From: RHLJ01 sp965601955
GTDB taxonomy: Bacteria; Bacteroidota; Rhodothermia; Balneolales; Balneolaceae
Assembly (NCBI GenBank): GCA_965601955.1
Contig: OZ271855.1
Coordinates: forward strand, 2,790,001-2,854,000
Length of the DNA stretch: 64,000 bases
Reading direction: 5' to 3'
Below the pieces are notes generated by a model. It made no database searches. It was not told the origin of the DNA and saw only the letters and a list, made by a program, of their open reading frames with translations. Below are positions 31,192-40,669 of this stretch, one piece after another. Positions within the stretch are counted from its first letter, which is position 1. Each line of letters starts with the position of its first letter. The translations under genes and the position numbers were made by a program.

Positions 31192-32960
31192 TGGTTTCCT
31201 CCCCGGTTAGTTGCCCTGGACTTTCGGCGGTTTTCCTCCCGTTGCCTCACCTGTTCTACCGCCTTGTTCAACTGGCGCCGTTGCCCTGGGGTAGCTTGTT
31301 CACGGGCAGTTTGCAGGGTGAGAACAGCCCGGGTGGTATCGCCCACTTCTTCATGGAAACGCGCCCTCTTTAGCTGCTGCCTCAACCACCAGGCTTGCCG
31401 GCTGGGGCTGTCGGGCTGGACAGCCAATTCTGCCTCGGCGCGATCTAAGGTAGCTTGTGCCATTTCAGCATCGCCCTGGCGCAGGTAAAACTCTGCCTGC
31501 CGGTGCCGGGCAGCCATACGCTGGCCGGGCAGGCCCGTTTTGGCCAGGCGCTCATACACCCGTAACGCAGCTTCCGGGTTTTTGGCATCGGTATGTGCAT
31601 ATACTTGCTGCCACATCGCATTGCGCCGCCAGTAGGCATCGGTGCTATCATCGGCGGCCTGCTCAAATAGCTGCATGGCTACGGCCGTAGAGTCTTCATG
31701 CCGGTCGGCAATATAACTCATAGCCAGGATTTGCCTGGAGAAATACTCATTCCAGGTTAATTGGCCTTTAAACTGAGGATTGTCGTGTAACTCACGACTC
31801 AAGGCCTTCGTGCGTTTGGTATCACCCACCATGTACGCTGCCTCGGCCACCTTGGCCAGGTACGAACGTCGCAAATATTCGTATTTATCTTTCCCGGCCT
31901 GCCTTGCGTATGCTTCGGCTTGTGCAACTCCCTGGTTTTCTGCCAGCTGTTGAATCCACATATAATCAAAATCATCCCTGACGTCCCAATCGGTGTTCCG
32001 GTCACGGGCGTATTGCTGGTAGGCCTGCCGCGCTCTTTGAAATTGCCCCTCTTTTAAAAGCTGCATTACTGCAAAATACTGGAACCGTGTTCCTTTGGCC
32101 CATTCCCCTAACGCCTGGTAAATGCCCGGGTAATCGTTTACATATAATTCAGCAGGGCTGGTAGATACATACCCTCCGTTTTCCGGGCTAAAAGCGAGAG
32201 AAATGATCACATCCTCTGCCTTTTCAGGAAGCAGCGCTGCGTGTTCCTGCTTCCCGTAGAGCATATGCAGGCTCCATACATCTTCCTGTAAATAGTACAA
32301 CGAAAAAGAAAACTCACGGGGACTTCCATAAAGCACATTAAACCGGGTGGTCCATATCCCATCCCCATCATCGTCGGTTAAAGGCAGCGGGTCACTTTCT
32401 ACTCTAACTGTTAATGGCAGAGGATGTAAAGTGCTTTTAATGCCAATGGCATCTATTTGCTCATTAAATCCCTCCCAACGACTAAGATCAATTGCTATAG
32501 TAACCGGCATTATTAACTGAGTAGTACCGGGTTGGGTCCGGTTTTCAAAAGGGGCTGGATCCAGCGTGATTCCTGAAGCTGGAATTACCACTTTTCGATT
32601 TGCTACTTCTTCCCAGTATTGAACATTTCCCGGTTTAATAACTACAAATTTGTAAGAAACTGTAGTGCCAATCTCCTGCTGAGTGAAGGGTACTTCGATT
32701 TCATACTGACCGGGGACTTCCAGGGAGGGTGCCATAAGAAAATCTCGGGATTCCCATTCTCCAAAGGTAACCCCGCTTCCGCAAATCATAACCTTATCCC
32801 CCTGTTCTATGGGATAATTACTGGTATCAAGCAAAAAGCGTACAGAAGATTGTGCAAAAGCAGATAAAGTTAGAATAAGTGAAAGTGTGAGACAAAGAAC
32901 TCCATGAGTAAATATCGAGGAGACGGAAGAGGTATGGTTGGTTTTGATAACTGATAACAT
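31188..32960 (-). CDS. Secreted CBM20-like plus TPR-repeat protein
   Basis: 590 aa. A signal peptide ends about residue 36 (LILTLSAFAQ). Residues ~38-130 look like a family-20 carbohydrate-binding (starch-binding) domain: VRFLLDTSN, GDKVMICGSG, FGEWES and the late YWEEVANRKVVIP. A second beta domain follows (about 150-245, with TDDDGDGIWTTRF). The C-terminal ~300 residues are helical TPR-like repeats rich in Ala, Arg and Gln (EAYARQAGKDKYEYLRRSY, NPEAALRVYERLAKTG). It lies between the shell and core genes and is tightly coupled to both. This stretch is visibly GC-rich compared with its neighbours. Confidence 0.75.
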   Translation of the reverse strand: MLSVIKTNHTSSVSSIFTHGVLCLTLSLILTLSAFAQSSVRFLLDTSNYPIEQGDKVMICGSGVTFGEWESRDFLMAPSLEVPGQYEIEVPFTQQEIGTTVSYKFVVIKPGNVQYWEEVANRKVVIPASGITLDPAPFENRTQPGTTQLIMPVTIAIDLSRWEGFNEQIDAIGIKSTLHPLPLTVRVESDPLPLTDDDGDGIWTTRFNVLYGSPREFSFSLYYLQEDVWSLHMLYGKQEHAALLPEKAEDVIISLAFSPENGGYVSTSPAELYVNDYPGIYQALGEWAKGTRFQYFAVMQLLKEGQFQRARQAYQQYARDRNTDWDVRDDFDYMWIQQLAENQGVAQAEAYARQAGKDKYEYLRRSYLAKVAEAAYMVGDTKRTKALSRELHDNPQFKGQLTWNEYFSRQILAMSYIADRHEDSTAVAMQLFEQAADDSTDAYWRRNAMWQQVYAHTDAKNPEAALRVYERLAKTGLPGQRMAARHRQAEFYLRQGDAEMAQATLDRAEAELAVQPDSPSRQAWWLRQQLKRARFHEEVGDTTRAVLTLQTAREQATPGQRRQLNKAVEQVRQREENRRKSRATNRGGNQ

Positions 32961-32972
32961 GTTGGATCTCCC

Positions 32973-35900
32973 TTAATTTTTTATGATTTGTCCAATAATC
33001 TGGCCGCCGGCCAAAATGTTCAGGAACTTAAGTGAAGTGCCCTCATATACAGCAAAAGTTTGCCCATCCACTCCCCGGATATAGTACGTGGTATTACCTC
33101 CCACTAACGTCTTCTTGATCCGGTTACCTTGATGGTCGTATCCGTATTGCATGGTGCCGCTCGTGGTAACTACACTCAGTGGCAGGCTCCTCCAATCATA
33201 AGTGGCATTCGTTATACCCTGCACTTCGTTTTTAACCACATTGCCCATGGCATCGTGATCAAAGTACTTTCTAACAGGTTGGGTTTCCCCGCTTATCCCA
33301 TCCACATCAACATAGTTCAATCGGTTGGTCCCCGAGTCATACACATGGTTCAGATATCTGTCAGCGGATCCTGTATTCCCGTGCCGGTCAATCCAGTCCA
33401 GATTCCCGCTTTTATCATACCCATATTTCACATCATAGGCAGACATGGTTGAGCAAGAGGAAGCACCATAACAAGCTTCAGTCAATCGATTAGCGTTGTC
33501 GTAGCTATAGTGATACTTTGGATATAGTCCTGAAGTATACCAGCCAGCCTGGTACCAGGTTTGCTTATTGATATTCCCGTTTAAATCATAATCCAGGATC
33601 ATCGAAAAATTATTTCCACTGGTTCCATCGTTGATGAGATCCAACCAACCTTGTACCGTGTAATCGTAATACATGGTCTGGACTCCATCCCCAAGTATGA
33701 GCTGCTCTACCTGCCCATCGGCATAATAGCTGTACTCTGCTTCGGTATTTGCTAACGCCTCAGAGTCCGTTTGATAAGAAGTCACCTTCTCAAGTCGGCC
33801 CAGCTCGTCGTAGTAATACCAGAAATAGTGATCACCAGCAGAACTATAGCCTTCATCATAAGAGAGTTTTGTCATACGTCCGATGTTATCATATAGATAA
33901 CTTATGGTCCTGTCATTATAATAAGACTGACCCGGCAGACGCTGTTTTATCCACTCAACCAGCCCTAATTCGTTGTAGGAGTACCAGGTATATCCCCAAT
34001 TCAACGAATGGGGATCTTGATACTTAACCTGGGTGATCCGTCCCTGGTAATTGCGTGCACCTGAAAATGCATTTATTCCATCATAGTCATAAATAATAGT
34101 TGGACTATTATTAGCGCTAGGTTCGTTCTGATCATTGACTAATACTGAGTTTGCACAAATTATATTGAAGGATGCCTGCGAATTACTTGAAACGAAAGAG
34201 GCATCTTGTTCCCCTATTTCTACTATCCGATCAAATGCATCGTACTTGGTATAGCTATAGCTATAATGATCTGTTCCACTATAGTTATAGGGAGCATCAA
34301 AATCATTGGGATTGGCATGGAAACGGAGTCTGCCCATATCATCATAGCAATATTCGTTTGGGTGATCCTGGTCAGCAAGTTTCTTCTCAAGCAGTTCACC
34401 TGCAGCGTTGTAAGAATACGTGGTTTGAAGCCCCCTTGGGTCTTCAACCAGGATTACATTACTATTGTTATCATATTCGAATTTGGTGATAAGATCAGAG
34501 GAGCCACTCAATTCACCATTGTTATCCATATCTATCCCTGAAAGTACCGTTCTGCCCAGGTAGTCGGCATAGGTGATGGCTTGATCATTTTCAGGGTTCT
34601 GGTTTAGTGTTTTATATAATTTGCCTGAAGTCCATGTTTTATTTGGTGTGGAAACGGGCAGTGTATTTGAAGAGTAGGAAATGAAATTTTCATTTCCTGT
34701 TCCAGAACGGTGATCGTATCCCGGCAAAGTAGTATTCAGCACGCGGCTGGTCATGCTTTGCTCATACCCTGTATATGAGTATGCGTAGTCCTCGCTATTG
34801 GTACTTACTAAAGGATCATAATAATCTTCAATGGGAGAATCACTTGGCAGTCCACTTCCGGGGTTAAAGTTGGTACCAAACAGGTTTGATACATAACCGG
34901 AAATTCCGGAAGCCGAAATAGGTCGGGAAGTAGCAACCTGTAAACCTCTTGAATCAAATAATGAACCGGTGGTTATTGAGCTTAATCCACCACTCAATAA
35001 AGACTGTATATTTCTTCCCAATCCATCAGAATATGAAGTGCTTGTGCTTGAAGAAAAAATGCTGAGTACCTGTTCATCGGTAAGTGCTACATCAAACAGC
35101 TTTATTTCATCAATAAGCCCGTCAAAATCTCCCCATTCACTCTCACCGGGCCGGGCAAGACCGAATGTTAGTGGTGAAGCAGAACTGCTCTCTAATGGTC
35201 CGGCCCATTCGGTCCAGGTATTTACCAGTTCACCGTTCAGGTATACTTTGGCCTGATCGTTAGAGGAGCTATAACTGAATGCAATGTGGTACCATTGATC
35301 ATCCAATATGCCGGCATTAACCGTGCGTTTTGTATCCTCTTGTGATCCGGTACCAGTATCTAAATAAAGTTCAATGTTTGTTCCATAGGTGCCCAATTCA
35401 AAGTTGTCATTCGACCCATCCGAAGACTGAGCAACCAGGACATTTCGAATGCTGTTGATGGTCGGGTCATTAAGGTTAGAATCCCTGTAAAACCATAAAG
35501 AGACCGTAAACTCTGATGCGGTGTCAAGGACATCAAAATCACCTGCATTTATGAATTGCTCGTAGCTAGCGGTTTCTCTCAAATCCAGCGCTTGTCCAAC
35601 TCTTCCATATTCGGTGGCTAAATAGTCCGGGGCTAACAAATCCTGGCTGGTTGAGTAGGTAAAACCATCTACCGTATTTATATACTCACCGTCAAACTCC
35701 CAATTTCCGATCAGGTTTTTCAAGTAATACCCGTCAGAGTATGAGGTAGAACTCACGTTGTTTGGCAGGGCAGCATCAAATTGGCCATCATTGGTCAATT
35801 GTCTGCTTAAGCTATATGCATTCTCTGCTACTACCTGCTCATTATTATCAAGCATGTATTTAAGGCGATTGATCTTATCATAAGCATATCTTTTTGTGGT

Positions 35901-38165
35901 CCCGGAAACATCTTTTATGGCAATGGGCTTGGATGAATTAGGATCTATCTCCTGTGTTGTGGCTTGTGCTGCTTCAGGGTAAATCCGAACATTGTCAATA
36001 AACCATTCTGTATTGATTGAGGCATTACCATTCAATCCAAATTTAATTTTCTGGATTCCGGAGGATCCAAACCGAAAACTTACCCCTGACATTAATTTAT
36101 CACCATCCAGATAATAATCTGCGGTGTTATTATCCGTATGCATAACAATCTTGAAACTATAGGTATTACCAACTACTAATCCCGTTTTTAAAGAGACCCA
36201 TGATGCGGAAGCATTAAATACTTTCCATTCCTCATCATGTATTGCACTCCAAATGGCGGTTTCTGAAGCTGAATTTGAACTATAGAAGTCCCAGCTACTA
36301 CCGCCCGCCTGTATTTGAAAATCTAAGTCAGAATCAGTCTCTTCTATTTCTAAATCAAACTCCCATACAACACTACCGGAAATTTCTGTACCCAGATCGT
36401 ACGCTATACCATCTCTTTCGTTGTTACCTGACAGGTCTTTGATTTTAAGCTTACCCTGAGAAATCGAAAATTCGATATCCCCGTCGTTACTATAATCTTT
36501 CTGAACCCAATCGCCAAAGCTGTCATATGCAAAACTATGAGCAAACACATCATCTACATCCGCATTTGTAAACACACCGATTACCGTTCCATTATCAGAC
36601 CGTGCGTAGGAATACGTGGTGCCTAATGCATCTGTGGTTTCAACTAAATTTCCCGTAACATCATAGGAGTCAAATGATTGAACCATGCGACCATTGTTTG
36701 AATAAGGTAAGTTTGCACCACTTCCAGTACCGGAACAATATGGTGAGACACAAGGGTTAGTAGTTCTTGAAATATCACCTTGCTCGTATATCCAGGTTTC
36801 TCTGGGTCGTATTTCTCCATCCGAATCGTCCCAATAGGTCATTGAACCTCCATCGTAATGCATAGAGGAGCCATAAAAATTTATGTCTAATCCGGGATAC
36901 GTTGGTAATTGAGTTTGCCCACTTGGACATGTGCTGGGATGAGTAAGTCCAACATCACATATTAATGTAGCATATAGGGAGTAATAAGGATCGTCTTCTT
37001 TAAGAATTAACTGACCCATCTTATAATTCAGCATATTTACATATTTATTGTGTGCAACACCTCTGACTCCCAAATAAACATTTTCTACGATGTGTTGATT
37101 TTCATCCTCATCTACAGTAATTGTGAAATGAGGATCAGACCTTAATGGGTAATATGCATGAAATTTTGGTCTACAGTTACCCGGACAGTCATCACCGGAG
37201 TAATGCCCTGCGTAATAAGAAATTGTCTCCTTTCCGTCCTTTATGGTTTTATCATAAAGCTTATACATAAAAGATGATGTCGTTTGGTTACGAACATCAG
37301 AAGTTCCAGCCTGAGGATAAGCTTGATCCGAGGGAACGCGATACCATTTTGATTCGCTGGAATAGTTTACTGTTGGGGTGCTACCGGTATAATATCCCGT
37401 TTCTACTTTATAAGGAAGACCATAAGCCTCGGTATAGGGCATAAATATCCGATAACTTGAGCTACCTCCCGAATTGAATGGATTATTGCTGCCTAAAAAT
37501 GAAAAGGCCTCCTCTTCTGTAATGCTACTGGGACAGTCTGTCTGAGTAGTACATGCGCTATGTACTCCATACCTGGATAAACCGGATGTATAATAGGTTT
37601 TTTGGAAGCCTCCTTCGCCATCAGTTACCTCAACCCACCTGTGGCCTATATGTCCAAGTAACCTTCCTGTATTATTTGGGTAATGAGCATCTGAATTGGT
37701 GCGTAAAGATCGTTCATTGCTGTCTACCCTAAGCGCTTGACCATATTTGAACGATCGTGTAATAATTTGATCGGTAGTTGTTTTAGGATCATATTTTATT
37801 TGGCTGACTCTTGTACCCGCTAAATACACAAAATTTGTACTATCCGAGGTTTTTCGTTGATAAATGTTTGAACCATTTGTCTGATAGTAAAAACTATAAC
37901 GTCGATCTTCATATTCATAGTCAATGGTTCCTCCTGTGGGTAATGTGATCTCTTTGAGTAACCCAATTTTCCCAACATACCCAAAGTTATCTGTGTGTTG
38001 AGTTGCATCCCCCTCATAATAATCAAAAGTATATTTTGCTACGCTGGCATCTGTAATTGGATTGTAAATACTTACACTTCTTAAGAACTGACCTTTGATA
38101 TAATCAAAAGAATCGAACCCGTTATACGTCTCGTTGGTATACCCAAAATCAATAACCTGAATCAC
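32973..38165 (-). CDS. Rhs/YD-repeat shell protein, main part (downstream of a frameshift)
   Basis: 1730 aa from a GTG at 38165, but the same frame is open upstream and continues the 393-aa gene at 38201, so the true protein would be about 2,130 aa. Contents: YD repeats throughout (for example YDYTVQGWLDLIND, YDHQGNRIKKTLVGG); a jelly-roll insert (about 590-740); a LamG/concanavalin-like domain (about 840-1060, with FTVSLWFYRDS and WYHIAFSYSSSNDQAKVYLNG). It ends LNILAGGQIIGQIIKN, just where Rhs proteins normally run on into DHLGSVR; that core is supplied by the gene at 29899. Confidence 0.85.
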   Translation of the reverse strand: MIQVIDFGYTNETYNGFDSFDYIKGQFLRSVSIYNPITDASVAKYTFDYYEGDATQHTDNFGYVGKIGLLKEITLPTGGTIDYEYEDRRYSFYYQTNGSNIYQRKTSDSTNFVYLAGTRVSQIKYDPKTTTDQIITRSFKYGQALRVDSNERSLRTNSDAHYPNNTGRLLGHIGHRWVEVTDGEGGFQKTYYTSGLSRYGVHSACTTQTDCPSSITEEEAFSFLGSNNPFNSGGSSSYRIFMPYTEAYGLPYKVETGYYTGSTPTVNYSSESKWYRVPSDQAYPQAGTSDVRNQTTSSFMYKLYDKTIKDGKETISYYAGHYSGDDCPGNCRPKFHAYYPLRSDPHFTITVDEDENQHIVENVYLGVRGVAHNKYVNMLNYKMGQLILKEDDPYYSLYATLICDVGLTHPSTCPSGQTQLPTYPGLDINFYGSSMHYDGGSMTYWDDSDGEIRPRETWIYEQGDISRTTNPCVSPYCSGTGSGANLPYSNNGRMVQSFDSYDVTGNLVETTDALGTTYSYARSDNGTVIGVFTNADVDDVFAHSFAYDSFGDWVQKDYSNDGDIEFSISQGKLKIKDLSGNNERDGIAYDLGTEISGSVVWEFDLEIEETDSDLDFQIQAGGSSWDFYSSNSASETAIWSAIHDEEWKVFNASASWVSLKTGLVVGNTYSFKIVMHTDNNTADYYLDGDKLMSGVSFRFGSSGIQKIKFGLNGNASINTEWFIDNVRIYPEAAQATTQEIDPNSSKPIAIKDVSGTTKRYAYDKINRLKYMLDNNEQVVAENAYSLSRQLTNDGQFDAALPNNVSSTSYSDGYYLKNLIGNWEFDGEYINTVDGFTYSTSQDLLAPDYLATEYGRVGQALDLRETASYEQFINAGDFDVLDTASEFTVSLWFYRDSNLNDPTINSIRNVLVAQSSDGSNDNFELGTYGTNIELYLDTGTGSQEDTKRTVNAGILDDQWYHIAFSYSSSNDQAKVYLNGELVNTWTEWAGPLESSSASPLTFGLARPGESEWGDFDGLIDEIKLFDVALTDEQVLSIFSSSTSTSYSDGLGRNIQSLLSGGLSSITTGSLFDSRGLQVATSRPISASGISGYVSNLFGTNFNPGSGLPSDSPIEDYYDPLVSTNSEDYAYSYTGYEQSMTSRVLNTTLPGYDHRSGTGNENFISYSSNTLPVSTPNKTWTSGKLYKTLNQNPENDQAITYADYLGRTVLSGIDMDNNGELSGSSDLITKFEYDNNSNVILVEDPRGLQTTYSYNAAGELLEKKLADQDHPNEYCYDDMGRLRFHANPNDFDAPYNYSGTDHYSYSYTKYDAFDRIVEIGEQDASFVSSNSQASFNIICANSVLVNDQNEPSANNSPTIIYDYDGINAFSGARNYQGRITQVKYQDPHSLNWGYTWYSYNELGLVEWIKQRLPGQSYYNDRTISYLYDNIGRMTKLSYDEGYSSAGDHYFWYYYDELGRLEKVTSYQTDSEALANTEAEYSYYADGQVEQLILGDGVQTMYYDYTVQGWLDLINDGTSGNNFSMILDYDLNGNINKQTWYQAGWYTSGLYPKYHYSYDNANRLTEACYGASSCSTMSAYDVKYGYDKSGNLDWIDRHGNTGSADRYLNHVYDSGTNRLNYVDVDGISGETQPVRKYFDHDAMGNVVKNEVQGITNATYDWRSLPLSVVTTSGTMQYGYDHQGNRIKKTLVGGNTTYYIRGVDGQTFAVYEGTSLKFLNILAGGQIIGQIIKN

Positions 38166-38200
38166 ATCCCCGGTTGCCTTGTTTTCAATTTCGATTCGGT

Positions 38201-38306
38201 CTAAAATTTTCCTGTAAAGCGTTCCAACAGGTGCAATAGAGTATTGATGCTGGAGTATCCGTCGTCGGCATAATAGAATCGTATAATTTGAAAATCTGTC
38301 TCAATC
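38201..38306 (-). other. Frameshift region in the Rhs shell gene
   Basis: Between a TGA that closes the second frame upstream (about 38306) and the TAG that closes the first (38201), both frames are open. The change from the sense frame FYYADDGYSSIN to the sense frame VGTLYRKILDRIEIEN needs a -1 (or +2) shift. A GGAAAATTTTAG string at the stop is mildly slippery but does not fit a standard X-XXY-YYZ site. Confidence 0.75.
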
Positions 38307-39382
38307 CGGTCTAGTACCGACTCATCATAGGAAAGAAAATTCCCCCCTACATCAGGGCCTGGCATTGAGGTCCAGGTGGCTAATACCAGATATTGATTTA
38401 CATCTCCAATGGTGAAAGGTTTTCTGTTTGATGGTTTTGTATCCATTTCATCTCCGGTATGAGCAAAGTCATCATAAATGAAATCAACGGTATGGGTAGT
38501 ATTTGGGCTTGTAATTTCGGTTAGCTTCCAGGCAACGGGATACCTAAAATAATGATCCTCACTTGTGTTTCTAATGCCATCTCCATTATTATCTACCCGG
38601 GCATAATGGGTATAATCATATTTAAAATATCTCCCCATTTCGTCACGCATATTAAAATGCCCGAAATATTGGTTATCTGAGTTTCGTAAATAATTAATTT
38701 CCCAGTTTTTATAGGGCTTTTCGAGAAAATAGAACGGAGTTATGCCATCTGCCGGTTTTATAGGCATTAGGTTAGCATTGTCATAAGGAGTTGACATATT
38801 GTAACTATCCCATTCATCTACATAAATGTTGTTTTGCAAGTTATCACCAGCGTGTATAATTCCGTCTTCCTGAACTTGGGCATGAGCCCCTGACCCACCT
38901 GTGGATGCGATATAGAACGGAGAGGTGTTATCCATATCATTTGGAGTATTTGCGAAAAAAAGTGAGCTTTGTTCATCAGGTATATGATTTACTCCCCTTA
39001 CAACTTCGCCCAGATCAAAATCCCAGCCTACCCCTACAATACCTGAGCCAATATTTTCCATTACACGATTGCTGTTGTAAGTCAGCACTAACGGAAAGTC
39101 TAATACTCCACCGGCTATGACCTGACCGAGATTTATGGTATAGCTCACATCTCCTGTATAACTTGGGTCAGGGGCAGAGTTTGCAAAATTATTGAATTGA
39201 TCCGGAGAATTCCCCCCCATTATGCGCTCTACATCCTGGGAAGTAGCTAATTGTGAGAGAAATAGAAATGGGATTAGGAATATGATTGTTTTAACAATCG
39301 GATTCTTTTGTGAGTATTTGATTGATCGTAATAGTTTTTGTGCAGTTATAGGTGCACATAGTACTTTGACTAGATTTCTCAT
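38201..39382 (-). CDS. Rhs shell protein, N-terminal part (truncated by frameshift)
   Basis: 393 aa. A long N-region and signal peptide (hydrophobic core TIIFLIPFLFLSQLATS) is followed by a segment typical of the start of secreted Rhs/YD proteins in Bacteroidota (SYTINLGQVIAGGVLDFPLVLTYNSN, VGVGWDFDLG). The frame runs into a stop at 38201 after LERFTGKF. The -1 frame over the same bases reads APVGTLYRKILDRIEIENK and leads into the 1730-aa gene without interruption. So this is the 5' part of one gene. Confidence 0.8.
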   Translation of the reverse strand: MRNLVKVLCAPITAQKLLRSIKYSQKNPIVKTIIFLIPFLFLSQLATSQDVERIMGGNSPDQFNNFANSAPDPSYTGDVSYTINLGQVIAGGVLDFPLVLTYNSNRVMENIGSGIVGVGWDFDLGEVVRGVNHIPDEQSSLFFANTPNDMDNTSPFYIASTGGSGAHAQVQEDGIIHAGDNLQNNIYVDEWDSYNMSTPYDNANLMPIKPADGITPFYFLEKPYKNWEINYLRNSDNQYFGHFNMRDEMGRYFKYDYTHYARVDNNGDGIRNTSEDHYFRYPVAWKLTEITSPNTTHTVDFIYDDFAHTGDEMDTKPSNRKPFTIGDVNQYLVLATWTSMPGPDVGGNFLSYDESVLDRIETDFQIIRFYYADDGYSSINTLLHLLERFTGKF

Positions 39383-39759
39383 AAGTGTTCATCAACTTGA
39401 CAGTTATTGTTTTTCTTAACCGACTTAGTGGATAGCGTATTTATCCATTATGAACAGGTAATTTGCTTTGCTAACCAAAGCGTTTACTCATATCCCTGTT
39501 AGTTAGAACTACGAATATAGATAGTAACTCCTTTTTAACTATGCTCCCTAACTCTTGTCGTTTCAATAATGTTTGCATAGCTGATGGAAACTTCAACCCA
39601 ATGTATGTTACCAAATTGTTAAGCTTATTTATCCCGGTCATCCCATAACCGTCCACTATTAAAGAACTTTGAAGGCAGGCTTGATGCAGAATCTGTGAGA
39701 AGTGACTCTATTACCTAACCAGCACTATACCAATGTATTTCAGGGCGGAACATTTAAAT
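39383..39759. other. Intergenic region upstream of the Rhs shell gene
   Basis: About 380 bp between the Rhs shell start and the rpoD terminator. It holds only a doubtful 61-codon frame on the minus strand (39471-39656) without a recognisable product. Presumably it contains the promoter of the Rhs operon. No palindromes of the AAGTC family and no integrase gene are visible here. Confidence 0.5.
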
Positions 39760-39793
39760 AAAAAAAAGCCCCCACGCCAAAGCGAGGGGGCTT
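39760..39793 (-). terminator. rpoD terminator
   Basis: AAGCCCCCACGC and GCGAGGGGGCTT form a 12-bp stem with one mismatch and a CAAA loop, followed on the minus strand by a run of T. It stands 22 bp after the rpoD stop, at the same relative place as the hairpins next to the two rpoD-tail copies. Confidence 0.9.
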
Positions 39794-39814
39794 TAATTTC
39801 ATTGAGCTCTGGTA

Positions 39815-40669
39815 TTATCCTAAATAAACTCTTAGAGCTGCACTTCGGTTGTGATGACGAAGCTTTCGCAACGCCTTTTCTTTGATCTGTCGGACTCTTT
39901 CACGAGTCAGATCGAAACGCTCTCCTATTTCTTCCAAAGTAAGGGAGTGTTCACGACCGATACCGAAGTATAATCTGATTACCTCAGCTTCACGCTTAGT
40001 AAGTTTTGATAACGCTCGTTCAATCTCAACCTTGAGAGACTCACCCATTAGTTCGAAATCCGGGTTTGGAATCTCTTCATTCTCAAGTACATCCAAAAGA
40101 CGGTTGTCCTCACCCTGAGCAAATGGAGCATCCATTGAAAGGTGTCTTCCAGAGATTTTAAGAGTGTCAGCTACTTCGCCCACGGTCATTTCAAGGCTTT
40201 CAGCCAATTCGTGGGCAGATGGAAGTCGTTCATATTCTTGTTCCAGTTTAGAAAGCTCTTTACCAATTTTGTTAAGAGCGCCTACTCTGTTTAAGGGAAG
40301 CCGTACAATCCTGCTTTGCTCAGCAAGTGCCTGAAGAATAGACTGACGAATCCACCATACCGCATAGGAGATAAACTTGAATCCACGAGTCTCATCAAAA
40401 CGCTTAGCCGCTTTAATCAGACCGAGGTTGCCTTCGTTAATCAAATCGCCTAGGGAAAGTCCCTGGTTTTGGTACTGTTTTGCTACAGACACCACAAAAC
40501 GAAGGTTCGCTTTAGTTAAATCTTCGAGTGCTCTCTGACTTCCTTTTTGGATTTCTTTCGCCAGACGTACTTCATCATCTGGTGTGATCAATTTCTCTTT
40601 ACCTATCTCATGAAGGTACCGATCTAACGATTCCGATTCACGAGTCGAAATTCCTGAACTTTTTGCCAC
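39815..40669 (-). CDS. rpoD: Primary RNA polymerase sigma factor RpoD (short Bacteroidota type)
   Basis: 284 aa, the usual length for group-1 sigma factors of this phylum, which lack region 1.1 and the non-conserved region. Region 1.2/2.1 starts SLDRYLHEIGKEKLITPDDE; region 2.3-2.4 has RGFKFISYAVWWIRQSILQAL; region 3 follows; region 4.2 has LTLEEIGERFDLTRERVRQI and ends KEKALRKLRHHNRSAALRV-YLG. It directs core polymerase to housekeeping promoters. Its 3' end (22 codons plus stop) is present twice more in this window, at 23.7 and 25.7 kb. Confidence 0.97.
   Translation of the reverse strand: MAKSSGISTRESESLDRYLHEIGKEKLITPDDEVRLAKEIQKGSQRALEDLTKANLRFVVSVAKQYQNQGLSLGDLINEGNLGLIKAAKRFDETRGFKFISYAVWWIRQSILQALAEQSRIVRLPLNRVGALNKIGKELSKLEQEYERLPSAHELAESLEMTVGEVADTLKISGRHLSMDAPFAQGEDNRLLDVLENEEIPNPDFELMGESLKVEIERALSKLTKREAEVIRLYFGIGREHSLTLEEIGERFDLTRERVRQIKEKALRKLRHHNRSAALRVYLG

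Noticed and set aside
38201..38215. Programmed -1 frameshift at GGAAAATTTTAG
   Set aside because: Does not match the X-XXY-YYZ rule in the zero frame and I see no clear downstream stem; an indel or error is simpler.
39471..39656. 61-codon minus-strand frame between rpoD and the Rhs shell gene
   Set aside because: No signal, motif or partner; no clear ribosome-binding site. Could be a remnant, but not supportable as a gene.
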